In this document: positions 1 through 8,542 of the stretch, piece after piece
How positions within the stretch are numbered: position 1 is the stretch's first letter
How the letters are laid out: each line of letters starts with the position of its first letter
NCBI GenBank assembly: GCA_963605415.1
Contig: CAVCUL010000005.1
Location: 1 to 64,000 of the forward strand
Origin: CAG-217 sp963605415
GTDB lineage: Bacteria; Bacillota; Clostridia; Oscillospirales; Acutalibacteraceae
Reading direction: 5' to 3'
Length of the DNA stretch: 64,000 nt
The notes under the pieces: generated by a model
What the model was told of the DNA's origin: nothing
Seen by the model: the letters and a program-made list of their open reading frames with translations, nothing else
The model's database searches: none
Made by a program: the position numbers and the translations under genes

Positions 1-64
1 ATAATAACACATTTCTCAATGCAATCAACTTTTACTCCTTACAAAATGCGTAATATGAAATTTA

Positions 65-93
65 TTGTAATTGTATCTAATGTATGATATAAT
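65..93 (+). promoter_or_regulatory. Promoter of the PBECR-like gene
   Basis: TTGTAA at 65-70, a 17-bp spacer and a perfect TATAAT at 88-93. The spacing is that of a housekeeping sigma factor. The gene starts 24 bp after the -10 box, behind an AGAGG ribosome site. Confidence 0.6.
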
Positions 94-117
94 AAATATG
101 AAGAAAGAGGTAGAAAC

Positions 118-507
118 ATGGAGTTTAGCAAATATCAATTTATAGGAAAACTGAATACAGAATTCCTTGAAATCGAATTTGGTAAACTTGCAACAAATGA
201 ACTGATTCTGACTGACGAACGAGATGAGCATATCAAAGAAAGACATGCCCAAGATTACAACTTATTTCATAAATGCGTTTACGATGTAGTAAATATTCCT
301 GATGTTATTTTAAGAGACTCAAAGAATCAAAACACAGTTTTTTACATAAAATATATTGAAGAAACGCACTTAAATATTGTCATAAGGTTATCGCTTGAAA
401 TCGAAGGCAATGATAAAAAGAATTCAATTATCACTTCCTATCAATTAGGTACAAAGACCTTGAAGCGTTTGAAGAAAAATAACAAAACACTTTACAGCAA
501 GGAATAA
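118..507 (+). CDS. Small PBECR-like putative nuclease-fold protein
   Basis: A 129-residue protein with no signal peptide or membrane segment. The segment LTDERDEHIKERH (about residues 32-44), the later hydrophobic strands and the closing SYQLGTKTLKRLKK resemble the PBECR group (phage-barnase-EndoU-ColicinE5/D-RelE-like nucleases), where a conserved Arg-His block is followed by a small beta sheet. Such domains are known as toxins or as parts of phage structural proteins. Here the domain stands alone, with its own promoter and a downstream terminator at 620-655, and no obvious antitoxin gene is adjacent inside the window. The family match rests on motif resemblance only; the activity is inferred. 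It lies in the AT-rich accessory region and converges on the BspA operon. Confidence 0.5.
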   Translation: MEFSKYQFIGKLNTEFLEIEFGKLATNELILTDERDEHIKERHAQDYNLFHKCVYDVVNIPDVILRDSKNQNTVFYIKYIEETHLNIVIRLSLEIEGNDKKNSIITSYQLGTKTLKRLKKNNKTLYSKE

Positions 508-619
508 ATCTGCTATAATAAAGATACAATAAAAGTGGTTTAGAAGTAGAGAATGTGCTGCTACGCACCCTTTGGGTCAAAAGAAATGTGGAATTGGCAC
601 ACCACCGTAACCATTATAA

Positions 620-655
620 AAGCAATCCGGTATTAATTGCCGGATTGCTTTTTTG
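620..655 (+). terminator. Rho-independent terminator
   Basis: Stem AAGCAATCCGG (620-630) pairs with CCGGATTGCTT (640-650) and is followed by a T-run. It ends the rightward PBECR-like transcript. The stretch 508-619 before it shows no gene. Confidence 0.8.
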
Positions 656-679
656 TTTCCCCCTTTAGAGAGGACGGTA

Positions 680-712
680 AAAGGAGTCAAGACATAAACT
701 CTTGACTCCTTT
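680..712 (-). terminator. Hairpin closing the leftward BspA operon
   Basis: A perfect 13-bp stem, AAAGGAGTCAAGA (680-692) with TCTTGACTCCTTT (700-712), starts a few bases past the 39-residue peptide stop codon. On the minus strand it is followed by TTTTACC, a weak U-tract, so it probably ends the leftward operon. Confidence 0.6.
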
Positions 713-717
713 ACTCT

Positions 718-837
718 TTAGTCGCCCCAATCCGGTGGAGTGACAATCGGTTCATCGCCGCCACCGGATGTCGTAATTACATCAACGGCAGCAAACTTTT
801 GAATGTCTGAATCAGGCTTGATGTACTTTTCCTTCAT
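718..837 (-). CDS. 39-residue peptide of unknown function, downstream of the BspA-like gene
   Basis: The frame begins at 837 behind a strong AAAAGGAGGTATTA ribosome site and ends TAA at 718-720. The peptide starts MKEKYIKPDSDIQKF, has a central DVITTSGGGDEP and ends in PPDWGD. It has no signal sequence and is acidic at the C-terminus. It starts about 50 bp after the end of the 2179-residue BspA-like gene with only one terminator-like hairpin beyond it, so it is probably co-transcribed. Peptides with the pattern M-K-x-x-Y-x-x-P followed by DVITTS recur in clostridial genomes as small unannotated frames, but I know of no assigned function. It could be a leader-like or regulatory peptide. The ribosome site and clean stop make a real gene likely. 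Confidence 0.6.
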   Translation of the reverse strand: MKEKYIKPDSDIQKFAAVDVITTSGGGDEPIVTPPDWGD

Positions 838-887
838 CTTAATACCTCCTTTTATATTTCATATCTATCACTAAATGGATATGCGAA

Positions 888-3800
888 TTATTTGCCTGCG
901 TAGGCTTTTGCGGAATTGCCGTAACGCATCATTGCGTCTGTAACAGCCTTTAACTTTGCATCAGTAACAGTTGCGGCATAAGATTCAACACTGTACTTAA
1001 GTGTATAGCTGACTTGCTCATCGCCTTTGTATGCAGTGATAAATACTTCATCACTCATTTGGTTTGCATAAACACCGTCAAAATAGAAATACCAATAACC
1101 GTCTTTGCCTTTTTCGAAATTATCCGGATTTTCGGCATAAGTATATGTCAATGTTCTTGATCCTATTTTTACTTTGAATGAAAGGTCATCAAGAGTAACA
1201 TTTGTCATATTAAGCGGTATTGCAATTTCAACCGAATTATTCAGCCTTAATGCAGTACCAAACTTTACAAGCCTGTTTTCGCAGGTTTCATAACTTGCAT
1301 TCTTGATGTTTGTTAAATTCAAATCATCTGTACTATGAAGTGCTTTTTGCTCATCGGTAAGTATATCGGTAAGTAAATTATCGGTTTTATAATTTTGATA
1401 TACCTGACAAGCCTCGCCGTAATACACCAAATCCACCAGCAAAGTTTTAAGCTTTGCAGAAGATGTCGGCTTATTCAGCGTTGACTTAATATAGTCGGTT
1501 GCACTGTATTTATAAGCATTACCGTTATATGTCACACCGTCTTTGACACCATAAAATGTAATACTTACATCATCACCTAAAGCCTGCGGTGAAATACCGG
1601 TATAATCAAAAACGCAATATACAGTCGAACCTGAAGTTAATGTTTTACCTGACGAATACACTTTTTCGGTTTTACCGTTTCGGGTAAACTCGGCATACAC
1701 TTCGTCATAATAATCAACTACATCTTTGGTAATGTAAGTTGCAAGTGTGATGCTGCTTTCAAGCAACAGAGCATTACCTCTGCGACGAAGAAGAGCCGTA
1801 TTCGGTGCCTCTTTCGTTTCACTTTCACCACAAGCGGAGCAAGTACGAGTCTGCGTGCCATCTTTATAATCACTTGATGAATTATAAACAGCATCGTTAT
1901 TGTATTTCCAATCTGACCAGTTATGTGTATGTTCAGGTTCTTGTTTTTCTTCAACAGTCACTTCAAGATCTGTGCTGAAATCACGATAGGTAATCGTAAC
2001 ATTTTGTTTACCGACTTTTGTTTTATCAAAACCTGTAACCGCATAACCTTTCTTTATGGTTTGCTGATCTCCGTCGGAATAAGTCAAAATCACCTTGCCG
2101 CTGCTTAAATCCAAATCCTCACCTTGAATAATTTTAATATCATTCGGGAATTCAAATTCAGCATCAACAACCTTCTTTTCACTTACATTCACTTCAAATG
2201 TAGCGGATTTACCACGATAACTTACTGTAACAGTCTGTTTTCCTACATTTTCAGAATTAAATCCTGTAATTTTCAAGCCGTTTGTTACGGTTCTTTCATA
2301 TCCGTTATCGTAGGTAACATTAAACTCCATACCGGCAGTATCTAATTTATCGTTTTCTACATACTCGGTTTTTGACGGCGGTGTTAATGAAACAGAAGTA
2401 ATATTCCCGATTTCGTGATATACCAATCCATTGTCGTTGCAATAATCTTCAACATAGCTGTTCGGATAAGTATAAACTTCGGCATCTTCTGCACCATAGA
2501 AAGCAAGATCGTGGATATTATTAACATTTCCATAGAGGTACAGTTCGGTAAATTTAACACAACCATAAAATTCCGAATTGCCGATTTTAACAATACCCGT
2601 ACCAAATTCTGTTTTTTCCAATCCTGTGCAAGCGTAAAATACACAATCTCCTAATTGTGTAACGCTGTCTGGAATTGTAATTTCCGTAATACTGCTGCAA
2701 GAACGGAATGCATAATTGCCAATTGACTTTAACGAATCAGGCAAAATGATTTCTTTAACCTTATTACAGTTGTAAAACGCATATGCACCGATTGTTTCAA
2801 CAGCATTGCCGAGAGATAAATCATTAACAAGAACACAACCATAGTAAGCATAATCACCGATCGATTTTACTGTGTTTGGTAAATCAACAGAAAGTAAAGA
2901 TGCACAACCAAAGAAAGTGTATTCGTTGATTTTATCTACACCGACAGGTATGTTGATTGACTTCATACTGTTGCAATCGTAAAAAGCATAAGCACCGATA
3001 TTGCGAACCGTATTCGGTAATTTAACTTTTGGAATCAGCTTACAACTGTCAAAAGCGTGCGAGCCGATGTTAACCAGATTCTGATTTATAACGATATCAT
3101 CTATTGCAATGTCATTATAAAAAGCATGATCATTGATATTTACAACAGAGTCGATATAAAGCTGTTTCATTGCAGGGCAATTGGAAAATGCATAATCATT
3201 GATATTTACAACAGAGTCGATATAAAGCTGTTTCATTGCAGGGCAATTGGAAAATGCATAATCATTGATATTTACAACAGAGTCGATATAAAGCTGTTTC
3301 ATTGCAGGGCAATTGGAAAATGCATAATCATTGATATTTACAACAGAGTCGATATAAAGCTGTTTCATTGCAGGGCAATTGGAAAATGCATAATCATTGA
3401 TATTTACAACAGAGTCGATATAAAGCTGTTTCATTGCAGGGCAATTGGAAAATGCATAATCATCAATTGTATCAGTATTTACAATTTCAACACCCAGCAC
3501 GGTATCCGAATTAGCGAAAGCATTTTTGCCGATATTTTTGATTCCGTCTTCAATATAAATATAGCAAATACCCGAGGTTTTACCATCATATACAGACGCA
3601 TCAATTGTACCGTCAACGCCACGGAATGTAGCCATCACTTTCTTGCCCGGATTTGCAAAAACATTTGCTCCGACAGAGGAAATTGTATCCGGCAAAGATA
3701 TCGTTTCAAGCACGGGCATATTGAAAAATGCTTTTTCTCCGAGTGTTTGAATATTGTCATTTACTACAATATGCGAAACATATTGAGAGTTAAGAATATT

Positions 3801-6800
3801 GCCTGCAATTATGCCATTAACATAGTAAAATGTTGCCGTAACATCTTTGCAATGGTATCCGGACTGAATTGCATTATAAAATGCGTTGTCACCAATCGTT
3901 TCCAAGGAATCGGGTACAATCAAATTGCGAAGTAACGGATTATCCTTAAATGCCTCGCTGCCGATTGCTTTTATGGACTTTGAAAGTTTATACTCGCCTG
4001 ATTTAACTGTTTCGTTTCCGTAAGTAACAGAACTGAGCTCGTAACAAGAGTCAAAAACATTCTTGCCGATTGTCGAAATATTTTCATCAAGAATCACATG
4101 ATGAACGCCTTGCTGTGCAAGCAATTTGTCGGCAACCGTGCCACTGTTCTTGCGTATTTCTACGGTAATATCATCATTATAGAAAAATACATTCTGACCG
4201 ACTGAACCCACAGAATCCGGCACAGATGCCAAATGCAACGCAAAACAATTCAAAAATGCTGCGTTTCCGATATCTGCGGTACTATTCGGTAACGTGATTT
4301 TTTCTAATTTTTCGCAATTCTTAAATGCACTGCTACCGATTGTTTTAAGCGTTCCTGGAAGTTGAATGGCTGTAAATGCATTATTGAAGAACGCAGACTC
4401 ACCGATAGATGTCGCTTCACCCTTAATGGTAACATCCGCAAGAGAAGAGCAGTTAGAAAAAGTACGCTTTTTTATTTCCGTTACACCCGTTGGTATGGTC
4501 ATGGAGGCAATGCTCGTGCAGTTTTCAAACGCTTCATTGCCGATTGAAGTTACAGTGGTCGGTATTGAAATTGTAGAAAGCAAACCGCAATCTTTAAATG
4601 CTCCGTCGCTGATAGTCAACAGATTTTTACGCAATGTTGCTTTGGTCAAATTGCTGTTTTTTGCAAAAGCGAAATTGCCGATAACGGTTGTGGCAGAAGG
4701 AACGCTGACTCTGCCAAGAGCACAATTATAAAATGCATAATCGCCAATGGATTTTACACTGTAACCGATTACAACGGTTTCAAGTTTTTCGCAATTATAA
4801 AACGTGCATTCTCCGATAGATTCGGTAGTTGTGCCGATTGTAGCATTTACCATTGAAGTACAATTGTAAAATGCATAAGCACCAACATACTTTGCGGTAT
4901 CCGGCACAACGGCCTCTGCAAGTGAAGTACAGTTATAGAAACAACCTTTACCGATAGATTCAACACCTTCGGATATGGTTACATTTTTAAGGCCTGTACA
5001 ATTATTAAAAGCATAATCCCCGACAGAACTTACAGTTGTTGGAATTGTGGCATTGATCAGTCCTGTGCAACCACTAAAAGCATATTTACCGATTGTTTTA
5101 ATATTCTTCGGTATAGTTATGCTTTTTAATGTGCTGCATTTAGCAAAGCCATGGTCACCGATAGATGATACCGTATGTCCGTCAATCTCCTCCGGTACAG
5201 TTAATTCCGTAGATGTGGTTTCGCATCCGATAATTTCTGCGGTATCATCGGATTTAATGATGTAATAAAAAGTATCATTGCCTTTTGTATATGAATCATT
5301 CAAGACAGTTTTATTACTGCTGTCATAATCATAACCTGCAGACGGCTGATATACTTTCAAATTGCAAGAAGGAAATGCATTTGTACCGATTTTGGTTACG
5401 GATCTCGGTATTGTAACGGTAGAAAGAGCAGTTCCTTTAAATGCATTATCACCAATGCTTAATAATTCATTCGGTAAAATCACTTCGGAGATTTTGCTGT
5501 TATTCTTGAACACGCCACCTGCGATATGCTTTACCGTGTCGGGAATAGTAACCGAACTTTTTGTTCCGTTATATTTGATAAGAACATTGTCACCAACGGT
5601 TTCAAATTCATCAGTCAAATTATTGTACCATGGGTTGTTTTGAAAAGCGTAATCGCCGATAGAAGTGATACCATCATTTAAAACGACTTTAGTTACATTT
5701 TTGTTATTAGCAAATGCACCGCCCGGAATTTGCGTTGCGTCGGTAATTGTAACAGTTTTTATTGAGCTTGGTGTTTTATAGTCATAATAGCAATAGTATC
5801 TGGTGTTGCCATTGATACGATTGACATAATATACTTCATTGTTATATGAGCAACCATCTTGCTTACTATAAACATCTCCGACTTTCAGATTACATGACGA
5901 ATCAGTATGGTCGCTCGATTCTTCAGTGAACCCAAAAATATAGCCAAAGTTTGAAGTATAACCAGTGGCATATCTACTTGCTCCTACAAACGGCAAGGTG
6001 ATTTCCGTTACATAGTTGCAACCTTCAAAGGCGGATTTTCCAATGGAGAAAACTGTTTTTGGGAGTTCGACTGAAGTCAGCCCACTACAATTCTTAAATG
6101 TTTCTGCATAAATAGCACTGATTCCAGAACCGACATTCAAACTTTTTACGCCTTTACAGTTTTCAAAAGCATTTCTTCCTAAATATGTAACACTATCAGG
6201 TATATTTATTTTGCTGATTACGGTACAGTTAGCGAAAGCGGATTGATCAATGCGTTTCACCTTGTTCGGGATATTTAATACAGTAAGATTTGAGCAGCCA
6301 TAGAATGCATAATCGCCGATTGTGGTTACATTTTCGCTAATATTTAATTTTCCAATTCCGTTACAACCATAGAAAGTATATGCACCAATAGCCGTTACTG
6401 AATTTGGAATAAACACTTCTTGCAGATTTTTGCAATTATAAAACGCATATTTGCCAAGCGTTTCAACATAATTTGGAATTGCAAAATCTTTTATTGTGTT
6501 ATTTTGAAAAGCGTAATCACCAATGGAAGTGATACCATCATTTAAAACGACTTTAGTTACATTTTTGTTATTAGCAAATGCACCGCCCGGAATTTGCGTT
6601 GCGTCGGTAATTGTAACAGTTTTTATTGAGCTTGGTGTTTTATAGTCATAATAGCAATAGTATCTGGTGTTGCCATTGATACGATTGACATAATATACTT
6701 CATTGTTATATGAGCAACCATCTTGCTTACTATAAACATCTCCGACTTTCAGATTACATGACGAATCAGTATGGTCGCTCGATTCTTCAGTGAACCCAAA

Positions 6801-7427
6801 AATATAGCCAAAGTTTGAAGTATAACCAGTGGCATATCTACTTGCTCCTACAAACGGTAATGTAATATCTTCTACATTATTGCAACCGTAAAAAGCCGAA
6901 TCACCGATACCTGTTACTGAACTTCTAACCAATATGGAAGTAATATTATCTTTATACTGATACCAAGGTGCGTTGCCTTTTGAATAACTTGGTATACTGC
7001 CTTTGCCTGTAATTTCAAGCAGTCCGTTATCATATATAAACCAATTCACATCATCATTAAGACTGCCTTTATCTGTTATGGTATAAGATGATGTATCAAC
7101 ATTGTCTGCTGCAAGGGCATCATATGCATTCCTTGCAGCCTTTAATGCTCCGTAATTAGAAACATTTGATTTTTGCGTATCGCTTAACGCATTATACGCA
7201 TTTTCAGCAACAATAATTTTTGCTAAACTTTTGTCTGTATAATGCACTTTGCCGATAGCGTCAATTTTCTTTTCAACTGCTTTTACTTCGGCATCAGACT
7301 TGACAACCGATTGCTTTGTACTCAGATGCGTATTGTCAATCGAACCTGCAAATGCAGGAACGGCGTAACTAAAAGCCATCAAAATAGATAGAACAACACA
7401 CAGAACTTTTTTCATTTGCTTTTTCAT
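888..7427 (-). CDS. Giant BspA-like leucine-rich-repeat surface protein
   Basis: A secreted 2179-residue protein. Residues 1-27 form a signal peptide ending AFA. A FIVAR-like helical segment (NAYNALSDTQKS...) covers about 50-115. From about 126 to 1665 run dozens of BspA/LRR_5 repeats of the type (I)GDYAFYNC..L..I.IP..V..IG. Two Ig-like domains follow (about 1676-1830, each ending ...VTVSYRGKSATFEVNVSE or similar), then a HTHNW...CSACG segment (about 1833-1880) and a C-terminal module (about 1880-2179). There is no LPXTG motif, so anchoring is not explained. In the family such repeats mediate adhesion or matrix binding; that is inferred here. It follows the DUF2971 gene by 12 bp and has an AGGAGG site just before the ATG. 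Internal duplications are listed separately. The gene is probably controlled by the invertible segment at 8222-8508. Confidence 0.9.
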   Translation of the reverse strand: MKKQMKKVLCVVLSILMAFSYAVPAFAGSIDNTHLSTKQSVVKSDAEVKAVEKKIDAIGKVHYTDKSLAKIIVAENAYNALSDTQKSNVSNYGALKAARNAYDALAADNVDTSSYTITDKGSLNDDVNWFIYDNGLLEITGKGSIPSYSKGNAPWYQYKDNITSILVRSSVTGIGDSAFYGCNNVEDITLPFVGASRYATGYTSNFGYIFGFTEESSDHTDSSCNLKVGDVYSKQDGCSYNNEVYYVNRINGNTRYYCYYDYKTPSSIKTVTITDATQIPGGAFANNKNVTKVVLNDGITSIGDYAFQNNTIKDFAIPNYVETLGKYAFYNCKNLQEVFIPNSVTAIGAYTFYGCNGIGKLNISENVTTIGDYAFYGCSNLTVLNIPNKVKRIDQSAFANCTVISKINIPDSVTYLGRNAFENCKGVKSLNVGSGISAIYAETFKNCSGLTSVELPKTVFSIGKSAFEGCNYVTEITLPFVGASRYATGYTSNFGYIFGFTEESSDHTDSSCNLKVGDVYSKQDGCSYNNEVYYVNRINGNTRYYCYYDYKTPSSIKTVTITDATQIPGGAFANNKNVTKVVLNDGITSIGDYAFQNNPWYNNLTDEFETVGDNVLIKYNGTKSSVTIPDTVKHIAGGVFKNNSKISEVILPNELLSIGDNAFKGTALSTVTIPRSVTKIGTNAFPSCNLKVYQPSAGYDYDSSNKTVLNDSYTKGNDTFYYIIKSDDTAEIIGCETTSTELTVPEEIDGHTVSSIGDHGFAKCSTLKSITIPKNIKTIGKYAFSGCTGLINATIPTTVSSVGDYAFNNCTGLKNVTISEGVESIGKGCFYNCTSLAEAVVPDTAKYVGAYAFYNCTSMVNATIGTTTESIGECTFYNCEKLETVVIGYSVKSIGDYAFYNCALGRVSVPSATTVIGNFAFAKNSNLTKATLRKNLLTISDGAFKDCGLLSTISIPTTVTSIGNEAFENCTSIASMTIPTGVTEIKKRTFSNCSSLADVTIKGEATSIGESAFFNNAFTAIQLPGTLKTIGSSAFKNCEKLEKITLPNSTADIGNAAFLNCFALHLASVPDSVGSVGQNVFFYNDDITVEIRKNSGTVADKLLAQQGVHHVILDENISTIGKNVFDSCYELSSVTYGNETVKSGEYKLSKSIKAIGSEAFKDNPLLRNLIVPDSLETIGDNAFYNAIQSGYHCKDVTATFYYVNGIIAGNILNSQYVSHIVVNDNIQTLGEKAFFNMPVLETISLPDTISSVGANVFANPGKKVMATFRGVDGTIDASVYDGKTSGICYIYIEDGIKNIGKNAFANSDTVLGVEIVNTDTIDDYAFSNCPAMKQLYIDSVVNINDYAFSNCPAMKQLYIDSVVNINDYAFSNCPAMKQLYIDSVVNINDYAFSNCPAMKQLYIDSVVNINDYAFSNCPAMKQLYIDSVVNINDHAFYNDIAIDDIVINQNLVNIGSHAFDSCKLIPKVKLPNTVRNIGAYAFYDCNSMKSINIPVGVDKINEYTFFGCASLLSVDLPNTVKSIGDYAYYGCVLVNDLSLGNAVETIGAYAFYNCNKVKEIILPDSLKSIGNYAFRSCSSITEITIPDSVTQLGDCVFYACTGLEKTEFGTGIVKIGNSEFYGCVKFTELYLYGNVNNIHDLAFYGAEDAEVYTYPNSYVEDYCNDNGLVYHEIGNITSVSLTPPSKTEYVENDKLDTAGMEFNVTYDNGYERTVTNGLKITGFNSENVGKQTVTVSYRGKSATFEVNVSEKKVVDAEFEFPNDIKIIQGEDLDLSSGKVILTYSDGDQQTIKKGYAVTGFDKTKVGKQNVTITYRDFSTDLEVTVEEKQEPEHTHNWSDWKYNNDAVYNSSSDYKDGTQTRTCSACGESETKEAPNTALLRRRGNALLLESSITLATYITKDVVDYYDEVYAEFTRNGKTEKVYSSGKTLTSGSTVYCVFDYTGISPQALGDDVSITFYGVKDGVTYNGNAYKYSATDYIKSTLNKPTSSAKLKTLLVDLVYYGEACQVYQNYKTDNLLTDILTDEQKALHSTDDLNLTNIKNASYETCENRLVKFGTALRLNNSVEIAIPLNMTNVTLDDLSFKVKIGSRTLTYTYAENPDNFEKGKDGYWYFYFDGVYANQMSDEVFITAYKGDEQVSYTLKYSVESYAATVTDAKLKAVTDAMMRYGNSAKAYAGK
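3133..3462 (-). repeat. Five tandem 66-bp repeats inside the BspA-like gene
   Basis: Five essentially identical 66-bp units (phase marked by TCGATATAAA at 3151, 3217, 3283, 3349 and 3415) encode five copies of a 22-residue LRR unit centred on NCPAMKQLYIDS, about residues 1322-1431. All other LRR units in the protein are diverged, so this array expanded recently. It is in frame and coding, not a CRISPR array. Confidence 0.95.
5641..5993 (-). repeat. Copy 2 of a 353-bp segmental duplication in the BspA-like gene
   Basis: This segment matches 6505-6857 at an offset of 864 bp. The few differences I see are near one end (for example AATCGCCGATAG against AATCACCAATGG). It encodes residues about 478-595, identical in protein to residues about 190-307, including an unusual non-LRR insert (SSDHTDSSCNLKVGDVYSKQ). 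Confidence 0.95.
6505..6857 (-). repeat. Copy 1 of the 353-bp segmental duplication
   Basis: Partner of 5641-5993. It ends exactly at the shared CAAACGG (6851-6857), after which the sequences diverge. Near-identity at third codon positions indicates very recent duplication or gene conversion. Confidence 0.95.
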
Positions 7428-7439
7428 AATATTTCCTCC

Positions 7440-8201
7440 TCAGTTAATATTTATAAAATACTTTTCGCAAAAACGATTAAACTTTTTAGCTGTCTTGGGG
7501 CTCATATTAGGATGTACTCTAATAGAGACAACTTTCATGTTGTTTAGCTTTATAAAAGTATCATGTGGACAAAGGACAGTTTTTCTTGCCCATTTTGTAT
7601 AATCAACGATTGCTCTAACAAGTTTATTGTTATTCTTAGCCATTTCATCAAAATTGAACATATGCATTTTCTGGGGAAATATTGGATTTATCGGTGTAGC
7701 AACAAGCCTAAATTCCTCTTCATCTTCATATTTACTTTTATCTTTAACAATTTGTAAACTTGACAAGTATCTATCATTTCCAAAGTAATCAACGATTTTA
7801 TTTATATCAACATTTTCAATGTATTTTATATCATGACCTTTGACTTTGAAATCATTGATAATCTCATTACTGTTTACACATTCAACCCCCAAACAAATAT
7901 AGTCATTATCATATCCCCAAAAAGTATCGGAATTACCATTTGTACTCCAACACTGGCAACGTGTTTGCAATGAAAGTGCAACTATGTTTGTAATGTCAGT
8001 GAAAATTTCATTGTTGGGCATGTCGGGATATCGTTTTTTGTAAATTTCAATAAGTTCTTTACAGTTTTGTATTTTACTTGCGTATTTCACAAAAAGGCTT
8101 TCAAGCGAATCTTCCCAAACTTCTGAATATCGAAACTTAAAATATTTATTGAGGTATGCATTTTCAAATTCATCATATTTCATGTATCTATATAAACGCA
8201 T
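7440..8201 (-). CDS. DUF2971-family protein
   Basis: A 253-residue soluble protein beginning MRLYRYMKYDEFE, the usual start of the DUF2971 family, whose members open with L-Y-(R/K)-Y and carry a conserved fold of unknown function. Later segments such as DTFWGYDNDYICLGVE and EEEFRLV (an E-F-R motif) also fit the family. Start: ATG at 8199-8201 behind AGGAGGGTCATA. It is the first gene of the leftward operon with the BspA-like gene, and its start is only about 20 bp from the left inverted site at 8222-8247, so it would be the first gene transcribed if the promoter segment flipped. The family is often found in accessory or defence-rich DNA, but no activity can be read from the sequence. Confidence 0.75.
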   Translation of the reverse strand: MRLYRYMKYDEFENAYLNKYFKFRYSEVWEDSLESLFVKYASKIQNCKELIEIYKKRYPDMPNNEIFTDITNIVALSLQTRCQCWSTNGNSDTFWGYDNDYICLGVECVNSNEIINDFKVKGHDIKYIENVDINKIVDYFGNDRYLSSLQIVKDKSKYEDEEEFRLVATPINPIFPQKMHMFNFDEMAKNNNKLVRAIVDYTKWARKTVLCPHDTFIKLNNMKVVSIRVHPNMSPKTAKKFNRFCEKYFININ

Positions 8202-8221
8202 TATGACCCTCCTAAGTTTAA

Positions 8222-8247
8222 TACAACATAATCCACATTATGTTGTA
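8222..8247 (+). repeat. Left inverted recombination site
   Basis: A perfect dyad: TACAACATAAT, spacer CCAC, ATTATGTTGTA. Bases 8225-8247 are the exact reverse complement of 8483-8505. Two 11-bp arms around a short asymmetric centre is the layout of a tyrosine-recombinase core site. Confidence 0.85.
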
Positions 8248-8255
8248 CATAGAGC

Positions 8256-8286
8256 AATAAAAAAGCCTTCCATAAAATTCGAAGGC
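8256..8286 (-). terminator. Leftward terminator inside the invertible segment
   Basis: On the minus strand GCCTTC (8286-8281) pairs with GAAGGC (8270-8265) and is followed by six U residues (8264-8259). There is no T-run on the plus-strand side, so it acts leftward, between the recombinase gene and the DUF2971 gene in the present orientation. Confidence 0.75.
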
Positions 8287-8409
8287 AAAAAAGAGCATAG
8301 GAAAATAAGCCTTTTCAAAATTGTCGAAAAAGATAAGCAGAAAGGGCTTTGTTGTCATGTTCAATTTTCGACAAATTTCAGTTTTTCATGCTTTTCGCAA
8401 GCAAATTGC

Positions 8410-8438
8410 TTTACAATCTGTCCTTATTATGATATAAT
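8410..8438 (+). promoter_or_regulatory. Promoter inside the invertible segment
   Basis: TTTACA at 8410-8415, a 17-bp spacer and a perfect TATAAT at 8433-8438, pointing right. It faces a terminator at 8511-8537 and then the 3' end of an oppositely oriented gene, so no gene is served in this orientation. Confidence 0.75.
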
Positions 8439-8482
8439 TCGATATGTAGAATTATGTTTATTGTATCAGTTATGAAATTCAA

Positions 8483-8508
8483 TACAACATAATGTGGATT
8501 ATGTTATT
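8483..8508 (-). repeat. Right inverted recombination site
   Basis: TACAACATAAT, spacer GTGG, ATTATGTTATT. The left arm is perfect and the right arm matches the palindrome at 9 of 11 positions. The spacer GTGG is the reverse complement of CCAC in the left site, so the two sites are inverted with respect to each other. Confidence 0.85.
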
Positions 8509-8510
8509 CG

Positions 8511-8537
8511 CCGCCGATTTTGGCGGATTTTTTGTTT
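8511..8537 (+). terminator. Rightward terminator just outside the right inverted site
   Basis: CCGCC, loop GATTTT, GGCGG, then ATTTTTTGTTTTT. It would stop transcription from the 8410-8438 promoter before it runs antisense into the recombinase gene. The minus strand lacks a T-run here, so it does not terminate the recombinase transcript. Confidence 0.75.
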
Positions 8538-8542
8538 TTAGG

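Larger units (their letters stand above)
8222..8508. other. Putative invertible promoter segment (assembled OFF)
   Basis: The segment is bounded by inverted sites 8222-8247 and 8483-8508. Inside it are a rightward promoter (8410-8438), a leftward terminator (8256-8286) and a long inverted repeat (TTGTCGAAAA 8321-8330 with TTTTCGACAA 8365-8374). As assembled, the promoter points away from the DUF2971/BspA operon and the terminator shields the operon from recombinase read-through. Inverting the segment would place the -10 box at about 8292-8297 facing left, giving a leader of roughly 85 nt to the DUF2971 start. A tyrosine recombinase gene lies beside it at 8543-9385. Elements are seen; inversion is inferred. 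Confidence 0.75.

Noticed and set aside
3133..3462. CRISPR-like regular repeats
   Set aside because: The units are directly abutting 66-bp in-frame coding repeats without unique spacers.
3057..3935. 292-residue frame on the plus strand with five repeated units
   Set aside because: It is the antisense reading of the tandem LRR repeats in the BspA-like gene; no ribosome site and no family features.
8318..8374. TTGTCGAAAA/TTTTCGACAA inverted repeat as a second pair of inversion sites
   Set aside because: Too short and too close together, and not a recombinase-type dyad; more likely an RNA hairpin or operator.
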